From Arsukibacterium sp. MJ3 (lineage in GTDB: Bacteria; Pseudomonadota; Gammaproteobacteria; Enterobacterales; Alteromonadaceae), in the NCBI RefSeq assembly GCF_000987765.1, contig NZ_LAHP01000003.1, forward strand, positions 166,855 to 230,854: a DNA stretch of 64,000 nucleotides, read 5' to 3'. Each line of letters begins with the position of its first letter. The first letter of the stretch is position 1. The position numbers and the translations under genes are program-made. Positions 1 through 8,640 of this stretch are shown in pieces. Below the pieces are notes generated by a model. It did no database searches and was not told where the DNA came from. It saw only the letters and a program-made list of their open reading frames with translations.

Positions 1-745
1 ACCAGCATATACATCGGGCAAAGAGCTGTCTGAATAAAACAAGCCTAAAATGTCACCTGTGAAGGGGTCCCATACTGTGCCTTGGTTTGAGATAACATAG
101 AAACCAGCATTCGGTAAGGTAATATGATCTGGAAAAGCCTCATCATTAACTTTATCTGCCGGACGTTGCATACCGGTAGCCAGGGCGTATGGAAACGCGG
201 TGTAAGAAGTTGCGGTCCAAGGGTTATCAAGTGCATTTAATGAATTCTGCGAATTATATTCAAGCGAAAACGCGGCATTACCACGACCATCGGCAAAATC
301 CTGGCCATAAGAGAAAGTATACTTTTCATTCTGATAAGAACTATTATCAGCAAAACCTTTAATAGTACTAACATTTAAGCCAGTAATATCTTTTTTCAAG
401 ACAACGTTAACTACACCGGTTACTGCATCAGCACCGTACACGGCAGAGGCGCCGCCAGTGATAATTTCTATCCGGTCAATCCATGAGCTTGGAATGGTGT
501 TGGTATCAACTGAAGAGGTACCAGAGGAACTGGCAACGTGCCGCTTTTTGTCAACCAATACTAACCGGTAATGGGGCGATTGCAACCTCACGCAAGATAC
601 GTGAGCCAGTAACTTCAATACGTTCTATTTGTTCAGCTTTTTGTTCTTCCTGAGCATTGGCAGCGCCCATTACCAGCATGCTTGATACTGCACCAAAAGT
701 AACAGCCAGCCGCATGGCCTTGCTAAGTTTGCTATTTGTAAACAT
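1..745 (-). pseudogene. TonB-dependent receptor, 5' part, broken by internal deletion and cut by window edge
   Basis: Remnant of an outer-membrane TonB-dependent receptor. The start (745) gives a signal peptide ending near AANA and a VERIEVTGSR-like TonB-box region (seen as RIEVTGSRILRE), but this frame stops at 551 after APLPVSIG. A second frame is open from about 568 to base 1. It begins RLVLVDKKRHVASSSG and continues through SVDTNTIPSSW, TGGASAVYGADAVTG and VVNVVLKKD, all typical of the plug domain. Compared with the intact receptor at 2033-4690, about 50-55 plug residues are missing between the two parts, and the reading frame changes at the join near 562-568. The rest of the barrel lies outside the window. 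A functional product is unlikely, unless the join is an assembly error. Confidence 0.85.
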
Positions 746-867
746 GTAAATATCCCTGGATTGCCTTAGGTAAAAGCAATTCTTGTTTTATGTAGTCTTG
801 GTACTACATTATCCAAGCCGGTCCCAGTTAAGATATTGTTAGCAATAGCTTACAATCACTAATCCTA

Positions 868-896
868 GTCGTACTTAAGGATTAAGCAAGGGTCAA
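868..896 (-). promoter_or_regulatory. Possible promoter of the broken receptor gene
   Basis: On the minus strand TTGACC (891-896) lies 17 bases before TACGAC (868-873), about 120 bases upstream of the receptor start. The -35 box is good and the -10 box poor. The -35 box and the next two bases match those of the promoter proposed for the intact receptor at 4806-4835. This is inference only. Confidence 0.3.
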
Positions 897-954
897 CAAT
901 AAGTTCCGCAGTTCATCGCAAATACAGGCAAACTATCTCTTTAAGCTGTTTACA

Positions 955-1941
955 TTAATTATTTATATATTCTCCAGTGTCATTATTTTCTTTTACTTTT
1001 TTAGCAAGCTTAAATACCCAGCAAAGCTTGCCTTCAGCACTATCTAAGGTAGCAACTGACACTACAAAGCCCTGTTGCTCGGCAATTTTCTGTATATGTT
1101 TTATTTGCGCTGTATTCCAGCTCGCCGCTAATTGATCAGTCAGCCGCTGCTTAAAATCGGTTAAATTATGCACAAGGGTAGTAATAGTGTCTTCAGAAAG
1201 GCAGCGCCAATTGCTTAGTGCCGGCACCAGATCTTTTGCCATAACATTAAACCAGTCTAGTTTATCGCCGCTAAATAACTGCTGTGTTGCCATAAAAGCG
1301 CTTAATAACAAATTACTGTGTTGCTTAAGCAACTGCTGCTGCTGCGCTGATAAATCGGTGAACTGTTGCAGAGGCTTACAAAATATGGCGAACGCTTGTG
1401 CTTTGGCTAATAAGCCATCAGCTGCCGTAAATACCGGCAATACGGCTAAACCAACCTGACAATCGAGTGATATAAAAGAATCTGCATGATGTACCAAGGC
1501 TACCGCTTTACCGACTGGCGTTAAAATTCGATATAATTGCTGTAGTGTCGCGGCGGGTTCAGCATATTCAAAACCAAATTGGCTGATTACCATATCAAAT
1601 TCGGCAGCTGCAAAGGTTAACCTTTCAGAGGGCATATTGCCAAAAAATTGGATTTTTTTAAGGTATTTATAGCTGGCGTCTTGCCTGCTAAATAATTGCA
1701 ATGGCGCAATATTAGCTTTGTCAGTAGCAGTAACCACAAAACGATCATTCGTTTGCAATGCTAATACGGCTAAACCACCATTGCCCGTAGCCAAGTCTAA
1801 GATACTGGCGTTAGGCTGCAGTGTAGTAAAAATTTGCTGCCAAAACCGGGCGATATCGCCGGCGTATCCCAACCCTTGCTCCCCTTCTGCAAAACTATTT
1901 AGTGTTTTGGTTTTTTGCCAATAATTATCCCAATGCTGCAA
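955..1941 (-). CDS. Class I SAM-dependent methyltransferase
   Basis: A 328-residue cytoplasmic methyltransferase of the Rossmann-fold class. Motif I, ILDLATGNGG (about residues 47-56), would bind S-adenosylmethionine. A motif IV-like segment, FDMVISQFGFEY (about 115-126), follows at the normal distance. The C-terminal half is rich in Leu and Gln with no domain I recognise, so the substrate is unknown. It starts 31 bases downstream of a terminator hairpin that ends the receptor transcript, so it probably has its own promoter or depends on read-through. No pathway neighbours help assign the substrate. Confidence 0.8.
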   Translation of the reverse strand: MQHWDNYWQKTKTLNSFAEGEQGLGYAGDIARFWQQIFTTLQPNASILDLATGNGGLAVLALQTNDRFVVTATDKANIAPLQLFSRQDASYKYLKKIQFFGNMPSERLTFAAAEFDMVISQFGFEYAEPAATLQQLYRILTPVGKAVALVHHADSFISLDCQVGLAVLPVFTAADGLLAKAQAFAIFCKPLQQFTDLSAQQQQLLKQHSNLLLSAFMATQQLFSGDKLDWFNVMAKDLVPALSNWRCLSEDTITTLVHNLTDFKQRLTDQLAASWNTAQIKHIQKIAEQQGFVVSVATLDSAEGKLCWVFKLAKKVKENNDTGEYINN

Positions 1942-1971
1942 AGTGCACCCCTTTTTCAGATTTTTAAATAG

Positions 1972-1998
1972 AAAAAAGGCGGGGAAACCCCGCCTTTT
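1972..1998 (-). terminator. Rho-independent terminator of the TonB receptor
   Basis: Perfect 11-base inverted repeat AAAAGGCGGGG / CCCCGCCTTTT with a three-base loop. On the minus strand the stem is followed by a run of six T (1972-1977). It lies 35 bases after the receptor stop codon at 2033. Confidence 0.9.
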
Positions 1999-2032
1999 AT
2001 TAGCTAACTATACATTTACTTAGTCTATAAGT

Positions 2033-4690
2033 TTAGAAAGACTGTGATAAACGAACATACGCTATACGACCATAAGCATCATATAAATTGAAGTTATAGT
2101 TACGACCATCAAAGCCTTTCAGCTGAGGCGCTTTTTCAAATATATTTTGCGCACCAACAGAAATCTTAGTATTGGTAGGTAAGGTATAGCTTAACTGCAT
2201 ATCATGCGTTACCCAAGAACCAACGTGACCAGAACGAACTACCTGACCAGGCTGACCAGGAACTTGATCAGTATTTTCAAACTGTGAACCGACCATATTA
2301 ATGTTCCAGGCAAAGTCTAAGTTTTCGTAAACATAAACGTTTGACAATGAAGCACGCTGACGCGGATCACCCTCATCGTTAATTACGTTACGACCACCAT
2401 CAATTTCGCTGCTTAAACGGTGGCTTAATTGTAACGTCTGCTTTAAACGACCAATGGCACCGAAATCGAAGTTAGTGTTAACACTAAAATCAAGACCGGT
2501 AATTGCCCACTTACCTTCGTTAGCATTACCTTGAGTAATTAACTCAATACCACCGTTTGGCAAACGCGCAACGCCTAATCCTGCTGGTACTGGCTGACCT
2601 GACTGTTCACGCGTTAAAATAGTGCCGGCACCGAAGAAACGGATTAAGTTACTGATTTCAATATCGTAGTAGTCAGCAGAGAAGTTAAACCACTCGGTTG
2701 GCTGGTAAGCCACACCTAAAGACAACTGCTTAGAGGTTTCTGAGCTAATTTCTGGGTTAGCAAGGGTAATAGCACTAACCTGAACAGCACAACCTGCTGC
2801 TAAACCTAAGTTTAAGCAAGATGGGTCATCAGATACACTTGGGTTACCAGGTGCTGGTTTTTGCGTTAAAATATCTAACGTCGGCGCACGGAAACCTTCA
2901 CCGTAAGAGCCACGTAATACTAAGCCATCTAATGGCTCGTAACGTACTGATATTTTTGGCGAGAAGTCATTGCCATAGTCAGAGTATTCGTCGTAACGAC
3001 CAGCTACTGAGAACTCTAAACCATCCATTACCGGAATTAACGCTTCAGCATAAGCACTTTTCAGGTTACGACCGCCACCAGCACTGTTACCGGCTGAACC
3101 ACCAACCTGACCCGCTTCTGATAACGAATCGTAGGTATCTGAGTAATCTTCTTTACGGTATTCTGCACCAACAACCATTTGAATGGCACCCGCATCAGTG
3201 TCCATAACATCAAATGACGCTGAACCAAACACTTCTTCCTGATCGAAAGTACCAATACGAGCTGTGGTTACTTTTAGGCCATTTAATAAGTCTTGGTAGG
3301 CTTTTTTGTCTGTATCAGTAGTAAAACGCGTGCCAAACGGGTCATTTAACCTATAAGCACCGCTATCAACCGCACGACGGGCGTTAGAGCCCATTAAGTA
3401 GTTACGGCCAATTCCGTAGGTTTTGGTTTTGTTTTTACGTGCACCAAAATCAACGATGATATCACCGATTGAACCTTCAGCGCCGACTAGGAAGTCAGTT
3501 GACCAGTTATCAGATTCGTTATCACGGTTACCTAAGGCAGCAAAACGGTGACGGAAACCAACATCGCGGTTACCTCTACCATCTTGTGGCGCTTCATAGA
3601 ATGGGCTGGCTGGGTTAGTTGGGTTGTTAATGCTTGAAGCAGACATTCTTGCGGCATCGCCAGCATCGTTTAACGATGGTGCATAACGGCCAAAAGACTT
3701 GGTTTTTGAAATTAAAGTATGAGAGAAAATTTTCCAATCATCATTAATGTTATATTCTGCTTTTACAAAACCTGCCTGGTTACCAGTAGAGGCTTCGTTA
3801 GCATTAGTCGCATTAAAGTTGTAGGCACAGGCGCCTGAACTTAGGTAGAAAAAGTTTTCTAAGCTATTACACGCTGCTTCAGAAATAATAGATTTTTGAC
3901 CGCCAGCAATTGGAGCACCAGTGGTAGGATTTACACCACGGTAGCCATTCGGCATAGCCCAGTTTACACCAAAACTTGAGCCGCCTGGCTGAACCCAATC
4001 ATAGGCGTTTTCAAAAATAATGTCCCGGTTGTTCCACGAAACACCACCAACTACACTGGCGTTATTAGAACTTGAACCGAATACGGCTGAACCTTCTTCA
4101 CGGTCACCACCTTCGTTAGGAATACTAACGTCAGAGCCGCCGATACGCAGTTCAACGCCGTTGAAATCTTTACGGGTAATAATGTTAATTACCCCGGCAA
4201 TGGCGTCAGAACCGTATACAGCTGATGCACCATCAGACAAAATCTCAATACGCTCTACCGCTGCCATAGGAATTGAGTTCAAATCCTGTGAGCTGCCAGT
4301 AGAAGGTGACTTAGGTAAACGACGACCATCAATTAGTATTAATGAACGTGAAGCACCTAAACCACGTAAGTCAACCTGAGATATACCCTGGGCTGAACTA
4401 CCTGACTGCGGCCGGAAAGAACCTGATGAGTTGAACGTGGTATTACGAATTAAGTCAGCTACTGAAGTTTGACCTGAGAAGTCAATAGCAACCCGGTCGA
4501 TAACGGTAACAGGAACTGATTGCTCTAAGTCAGTACGCTTGATACGTGAACCAGTAACTTCAATACGTTCTACCTTGGCCGCTTCATCTTCTTCTGCTGC
4601 AGTAACTGATGCAGTAAAAGCAGCGGTTGATACAGCACCGAAAGCGATAGCTAAGCGCACAGCTTTGCTTAATTTATTATTTGTATACAT
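2033..4690 (-). CDS. TonB-dependent outer-membrane receptor
   Basis: An 885-residue outer-membrane receptor for TonB-powered uptake. A signal peptide ends near residue 31 (TASVTAA), followed by the TonB-box-like RIEVTGSRIKR. The plug domain (about 50-165) contains PVTVI, LRGLGASRSLILIDGRR and DGASAVYGSDAIAGVINIIT. A 22-strand-type barrel follows and ends in an aromatic Phe (LSQSF). The long loops and this plug style fit the large receptor families of aquatic alteromonads, where substrates are often peptides or glycans; the actual substrate cannot be read here. GGGAG sits about seven bases before the ATG. It has its own promoter and terminator, so it is probably monocistronic. Confidence 0.93.
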   Translation of the reverse strand: MYTNNKLSKAVRLAIAFGAVSTAAFTASVTAAEEDEAAKVERIEVTGSRIKRTDLEQSVPVTVIDRVAIDFSGQTSVADLIRNTTFNSSGSFRPQSGSSAQGISQVDLRGLGASRSLILIDGRRLPKSPSTGSSQDLNSIPMAAVERIEILSDGASAVYGSDAIAGVINIITRKDFNGVELRIGGSDVSIPNEGGDREEGSAVFGSSSNNASVVGGVSWNNRDIIFENAYDWVQPGGSSFGVNWAMPNGYRGVNPTTGAPIAGGQKSIISEAACNSLENFFYLSSGACAYNFNATNANEASTGNQAGFVKAEYNINDDWKIFSHTLISKTKSFGRYAPSLNDAGDAARMSASSINNPTNPASPFYEAPQDGRGNRDVGFRHRFAALGNRDNESDNWSTDFLVGAEGSIGDIIVDFGARKNKTKTYGIGRNYLMGSNARRAVDSGAYRLNDPFGTRFTTDTDKKAYQDLLNGLKVTTARIGTFDQEEVFGSASFDVMDTDAGAIQMVVGAEYRKEDYSDTYDSLSEAGQVGGSAGNSAGGGRNLKSAYAEALIPVMDGLEFSVAGRYDEYSDYGNDFSPKISVRYEPLDGLVLRGSYGEGFRAPTLDILTQKPAPGNPSVSDDPSCLNLGLAAGCAVQVSAITLANPEISSETSKQLSLGVAYQPTEWFNFSADYYDIEISNLIRFFGAGTILTREQSGQPVPAGLGVARLPNGGIELITQGNANEGKWAITGLDFSVNTNFDFGAIGRLKQTLQLSHRLSSEIDGGRNVINDEGDPRQRASLSNVYVYENLDFAWNINMVGSQFENTDQVPGQPGQVVRSGHVGSWVTHDMQLSYTLPTNTKISVGAQNIFEKAPQLKGFDGRNYNFNLYDAYGRIAYVRLSQSF

Positions 4691-5216
4691 TTATTTCTCC
4701 CTGGACCACTATCTCGCTAGTGATTCTATTTTTAACAGTGTCCAATCTTTTAGAAACGATTGGCACTCCATTCATCTCGGTTTTAAGCCGATTTGTCGCC
4801 CCCTGATAATAAACGGTATTTTTCCATAGGGTCAACAGCTTTTAATGAACAATTTTGTTTTTATGCTGTCAGCGTTTATTTTGAACAATATTTAAACAAT
4901 TCCATTTACTGAGCAATTCTGCCCCAAAATGGCACTGAAACCACTTAAACACGCTGCCTTACCGCGAATTAGTACCATAAAAGGCCATACAAGCCCTTTT
5001 TATGGCTTATTAAAGATTAAGACCCACAGGCTGGAGGTAAACAAAAATTTACACTTTACCTATATATGCCTTAAAAGCATTTCATTGTCCGCACGAACTA
5101 AAGTGACAAACCGGGCATTAAATAAACGGTAAGCGGTAAAGAGGGGCTTTGCTAAAAAGCAATTGACTGGTTACAATCAAAAAACTGTACGTCTATACAG
5201 GCAATATAGCCAGCGA
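4691..5216. other. Intergenic region between the receptor and dinG
   Basis: A 526-base AT-rich gap between divergent genes. It carries a good minus-strand promoter for the receptor (4806-4835). An imperfect inverted repeat, CCATAAAAGG ... CCTTTTTATGG, lies near 4975-5004 without a T-run. No convincing small gene or RNA is visible. Any dinG promoter should lie in the right half, but no clear boxes stand out. Confidence 0.6.
4806..4835 (-). promoter_or_regulatory. Sigma-70 promoter of the TonB receptor
   Basis: On the minus strand TTGACC (4830-4835) and TATTAT (4806-4811) are separated by 18 bases. Both boxes are close to consensus. The predicted leader before the receptor ATG at 4690 is about 110 bases. 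Confidence 0.6.
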
Positions 5217-7286
5217 ATGTTAACTGAACAGCCCAAACCACAAATGTTATCTGAAACATTAAAACAGCAAATACGTGATGCCCAGCTAAAGTTTAAAACG
5301 GCGTTACCGAATTATCATAACCGGCCGGGTCAAAATAAACTGATTGCAGAAATGGCCAATATTGTTGCTGGCCAGTACCATCGGCATGACCGGATTGGGT
5401 TAATAGAAGCCGGCACTGGTACCGGCAAGTCACTGGCGTATTTGTTGGCTACTCTGCCCTGCGCCCTGGCCCAAAAAAAGACATTGGTTATTGCCACAGC
5501 AACTGTTGCATTGCAAGAGCAACTGATCAACAAAGACATTCCTTTTTTCCGGCAGCACAGCGGTATTGAGTTTGACTATAATCTGGTAAAAGGCCGCTCG
5601 CGTTATGCCTGTATTGAACGTTTAAAACAACAAATAGTGCAACCCGACTTACTCACCAGCACCGAGCGAAACCAATTTGCCATGCTGGAAACGCTTTATC
5701 AGGCTTGGCAACAACGTAGCTGGCTGGGTGACAAAGATACGTTACCAGCAGCATTAGATGATGCCTTGTGGCATAGCATAAGCGCTGATCCTTATCACTG
5801 CAGTAAGCATGATAAACGCCATCAGCACTGCCCGTTTCATTTAGCCCGCGCTGAAATTAGTGATGCTCAGGTGTTAGTGGTTAACCACAGCTTATTATTA
5901 GCAGATTTAGCGGCCGGTAACGCTATTTTACCGGCACCGGAAGACTGTATTTATGTCATTGATGAGGCGCATCATTTGCCCGCGTGTGGCCGTGATTATT
6001 TTGCGGCGTTTGCTCAGCTAACCCAACCGCAGCTGTGGCTGGATAAGTTAGGACAATTGGCTCAGCAGTTAATACAAAGCCTGCCCGACACCAGTTTAAA
6101 AGACTTATTAAAACTGGATGATCTGCGTAACGAATTACTCGGCTTGTTAAAACCTATCGAGCGCAGTGTGGCTGAAGCGCAAAGCCGCTGGTTTACCGGG
6201 GCAGAGCAGAAAGAATATCGTTTTGAGCATGCTGCACTGCCTAAACTGTGGCAACAACAAGCTGAGCTAATTGCCAGCTGCGCCCAAAAAGCATTAAATG
6301 TACTGGAAAAAATTAGTAGCGCGATAGCTGAAGTGGCATTTACTAAGGCCAAGCGCAAAAGCCAAAGCAAACTACTGCAAGACCTTAGCCATCAAGCACA
6401 AAAACTAGAGCAACAACAGGCGTTATGGCAGCTTTTTGCTAAGCCTCAGGCAGAGCCTGCGTTTCAGGCACGCTGGCTGGTACGCGATGAACAACAGCAA
6501 TTAACGGCCCATGCCTGCCCGTTAAGTGTCGCAAATACACTGGAGCATTTACTGTTTGCCCAAGCCTACGCCTGTATTTTATGCTCTGCCACGCTAACAG
6601 TATTAAATTCGTTTGAGCATATTAAATATGAGTTAGGGTTAACCGAGCATCCAGGGCTGCGAACACTGAGGGTAGACTCGCCTTTTGCCTATCAGCAAAA
6701 TGGAGTGATTATTCTACCTAAAATGCAACATGAACCCACATCTAGTGGTTACACTGACGAGTTAATAAGCCTGTTGCCACGTTATTTACCCGAGCAACAA
6801 GGTAGCCTGGTGCTATTTGCCTCTTACTGGCAAATGCAGCAAGTGGCTGAGGCGTTAAGAAAAAAAGGCTTTTCTTTATTGGTGCAAGGTGAAGCCTCGC
6901 GCCAATCATTACTTAGCCTGCATCAGCAGCAGTGTCAGCACAACCGCACCAGTATTTTATTTGGCACCCAGAGCTTTTCTGAGGGCTTAGATTTACCGGG
7001 TAAGTTATTAACTAATCTGGTTATCACTAAACTGCCTTTTGCGGTGCCTACTTCGCCACTTGAGGCCGCGATGAGCGAGGCTATTACCAAAAAAGGTGGT
7101 AACCCGTTCGTGCAATTGGCCATACCAGCTACCGCGAAGAAACTGGTACAAGCTTGTGGTAGACTGCTGCGCCAAGAACAGGATCAGGGCAGAATTGTTA
7201 TTCTGGATCGACGGCTGGTTACCAAGCCCTATGGCAAAGCCATGCTGGACACCCTGCCACCGTTTCGCCGCAAAATTGAATACTAA
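5217..7286 (+). CDS. dinG: ATP-dependent DNA helicase DinG
   Basis: Superfamily 2 (XPD-like) 5'-to-3' DNA helicase that resolves D-loops, R-loops and other repair or replication-conflict structures. Walker A is EAGTGTGKS (about residues 64-72) and the DEAH box is VIDEAHH (about 247-253). C-terminal motifs include SATLTVLNSFE, GTQSFSEGLDLPG and QACGRLLRQE. The iron-sulfur region has Cys132, Cys195 and Cys205, but the fourth expected cysteine (C-x4-C in E. coli DinG) is absent. An in-frame TTG at 5163 would extend the protein. I prefer ATG 5217, or ATG 5244, whose MLSETLKQQI aligns with the E. coli N-terminus. A yfcA-type gene follows 14 bases downstream. Confidence 0.9.
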   Translation: MLTEQPKPQMLSETLKQQIRDAQLKFKTALPNYHNRPGQNKLIAEMANIVAGQYHRHDRIGLIEAGTGTGKSLAYLLATLPCALAQKKTLVIATATVALQEQLINKDIPFFRQHSGIEFDYNLVKGRSRYACIERLKQQIVQPDLLTSTERNQFAMLETLYQAWQQRSWLGDKDTLPAALDDALWHSISADPYHCSKHDKRHQHCPFHLARAEISDAQVLVVNHSLLLADLAAGNAILPAPEDCIYVIDEAHHLPACGRDYFAAFAQLTQPQLWLDKLGQLAQQLIQSLPDTSLKDLLKLDDLRNELLGLLKPIERSVAEAQSRWFTGAEQKEYRFEHAALPKLWQQQAELIASCAQKALNVLEKISSAIAEVAFTKAKRKSQSKLLQDLSHQAQKLEQQQALWQLFAKPQAEPAFQARWLVRDEQQQLTAHACPLSVANTLEHLLFAQAYACILCSATLTVLNSFEHIKYELGLTEHPGLRTLRVDSPFAYQQNGVIILPKMQHEPTSSGYTDELISLLPRYLPEQQGSLVLFASYWQMQQVAEALRKKGFSLLVQGEASRQSLLSLHQQQCQHNRTSILFGTQSFSEGLDLPGKLLTNLVITKLPFAVPTSPLEAAMSEAITKKGGNPFVQLAIPATAKKLVQACGRLLRQEQDQGRIVILDRRLVTKPYGKAMLDTLPPFRRKIEY

Positions 7287-7300
7287 CAGGATATAAAAAC

Positions 7301-8086
7301 GTGTTTAATGAACTAATAGTGACGCACGAGTTGCTACTGGTACTGTGCGCCGTAGCCTTTATAGCCGGCTACATAGACGCTATTGCTGGCGGCGGCGGCT
7401 TATTAACGGTACCCGCCTTACTTACGGCTGGGCTGCCGCCACATGTGGTGTTAGGCACCAATAAGCTGGCAGCCACCTTTGGCTCGTTCACCGCATCGCT
7501 AACCTATTATCGAAAACATTTATTTAACCCCCGCTACTGGCAGCGCAGCTTAATATACACCGCCATTGGTGCATTACTGGGCACCTTGGTAGTAGACCAA
7601 CTAAGTACCGCCTTGCTGGAAAAACTATTGCCGGTGCTAATATTAATGGCCGCCATTTACACACTGTTTAACCGCATACAACCCGATGACCGGCTGCAAC
7701 TTCCCGAGCAAAATAGTCGGTTATATTGGCAGCAACGGCTACAGGGACTAACACTGGGTTTTTATGATGGCGTTGCCGGGCCAGGTGCTGGCGCATTTTG
7801 GATGGTGTCGAGCATGGCGCTATACAAAATCAACCTGCTGCTAACCAGCGGCGTAGCACGCACCATGAATTTTATCAGCAATGGCTTTTCATTAATCGCT
7901 TTTATGGCGTTAGGTCATGTTAACTATACCTTGGGTATTGCCATGGGCCTGTGCCTGATGTTAGGCGCGTTTCTTGGTGCCCATTCCGCCATTCGCTTTG
8001 GCAGCAAGTTTATCCGGCCGGTTTTTATTACTGTGGTTATTGCTATTGCCCTGCGCTTAGCGTGGCAAGCCTGGAGTGGCGCATGA
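7301..8086 (+). CDS. yfcA: TauE/SafE-family membrane permease, YfcA type
   Basis: A 261-residue inner-membrane protein with about eight hydrophobic segments. The N-terminus carries the family signature GYIDAIAGGGGLLTVPALL (about residues 23-41), followed by GTNKLAATFGS. The second half has the repeat counterpart GFYDGVAGPGAGAF. TauE/SafE proteins are proposed exporters of sulfonates or other organic anions; the substrate of YfcA is not established. It starts with GTG, with AGGAT upstream, and its TGA overlaps the priC ATG (ATGA). It therefore lies in a dinG-yfcA-priC-deacetylase run. Confidence 0.88.
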   Translation: MFNELIVTHELLLVLCAVAFIAGYIDAIAGGGGLLTVPALLTAGLPPHVVLGTNKLAATFGSFTASLTYYRKHLFNPRYWQRSLIYTAIGALLGTLVVDQLSTALLEKLLPVLILMAAIYTLFNRIQPDDRLQLPEQNSRLYWQQRLQGLTLGFYDGVAGPGAGAFWMVSSMALYKINLLLTSGVARTMNFISNGFSLIAFMALGHVNYTLGIAMGLCLMLGAFLGAHSAIRFGSKFIRPVFITVVIAIALRLAWQAWSGA

Positions 8087-8640
8087 ATGCGCTGCAACTG
8101 CTGGCAAGCCAATTAACAGAGCTATATCAACGAGCCAGTGTTATTGACAGCCAACGCAAGCCCGGCAAACCACAAGATTGGTTTGAAAGCGGTTTATTTA
8201 GTTACCATTCGCCTGATTTAACCGATTATGTAGCCGATGCTCAGCGTAACCTGCAACGGCTTAGTGCCGTGCAATCTGGCTTGTCTGCGGCCAGTCGTCA
8301 ACGTTTGGCCGAGCATCTGGCCGCGCAAGTTAATGCGCTAACTCAGGCCTTTAGTAATCAACATATTCGCAGCAAATTTCAACAAAGCACCAGAATACGC
8401 CGCGAGCAACCAGCGCCCGTTGCTGCCAGCCAGCCCAGTGCCGTTAGCCTTTACCAACAACTTACCGATTATCAGCAGTTCGAGCGTCGCTTGCTCGACA
8501 TGATTGAACAAACAGAGCGTTATGGTGGCGCTGACAATGCTGGGCGGTTACTGGCATTACATGCCAGGCTGGGACGCTGCCGAAAAGCCATAAACGAGGT
8601 TGAACAAACCATTTTACAACGTGAACGGCAGGTTCCGTAA
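8083..8640 (+). CDS. priC: Primosomal replication protein PriC
   Basis: A 185-residue PriC-family protein. PriC helps reload the replicative helicase DnaB at stalled forks by binding SSB-coated DNA. Visible family features are the alpha-helical body, the FSYHSPDLTDYV segment and a C-terminal half starting near YQQLTDYQQFERRL. The start at 8083 overlaps the preceding stop by four bases, and the frame stays open upstream, so a longer frame is an artefact. The stop shares one base with the next ATG (TAATG), indicating translational coupling. Placement downstream of dinG gives two replication-fork rescue genes together. Confidence 0.82.
   Translation: MNALQLLASQLTELYQRASVIDSQRKPGKPQDWFESGLFSYHSPDLTDYVADAQRNLQRLSAVQSGLSAASRQRLAEHLAAQVNALTQAFSNQHIRSKFQQSTRIRREQPAPVAASQPSAVSLYQQLTDYQQFERRLLDMIEQTERYGGADNAGRLLALHARLGRCRKAINEVEQTILQRERQVP

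Noticed and set aside
2821..3207. 128-codon open frame antisense to the TonB receptor
   Set aside because: It is a shadow of the receptor coding frame, with no ribosome site and no recognisable protein features.
4975..5004. Imperfect inverted repeat CCATAAAAGG/CCTTTTTATGG as a terminator
   Set aside because: No T-run follows on either strand and no gene ends beside it.
5163..5216. TTG start giving dinG an 18-residue N-terminal extension
   Set aside because: The extension has no counterpart in DinG, and the nearest GAGGGG is too far from the TTG.
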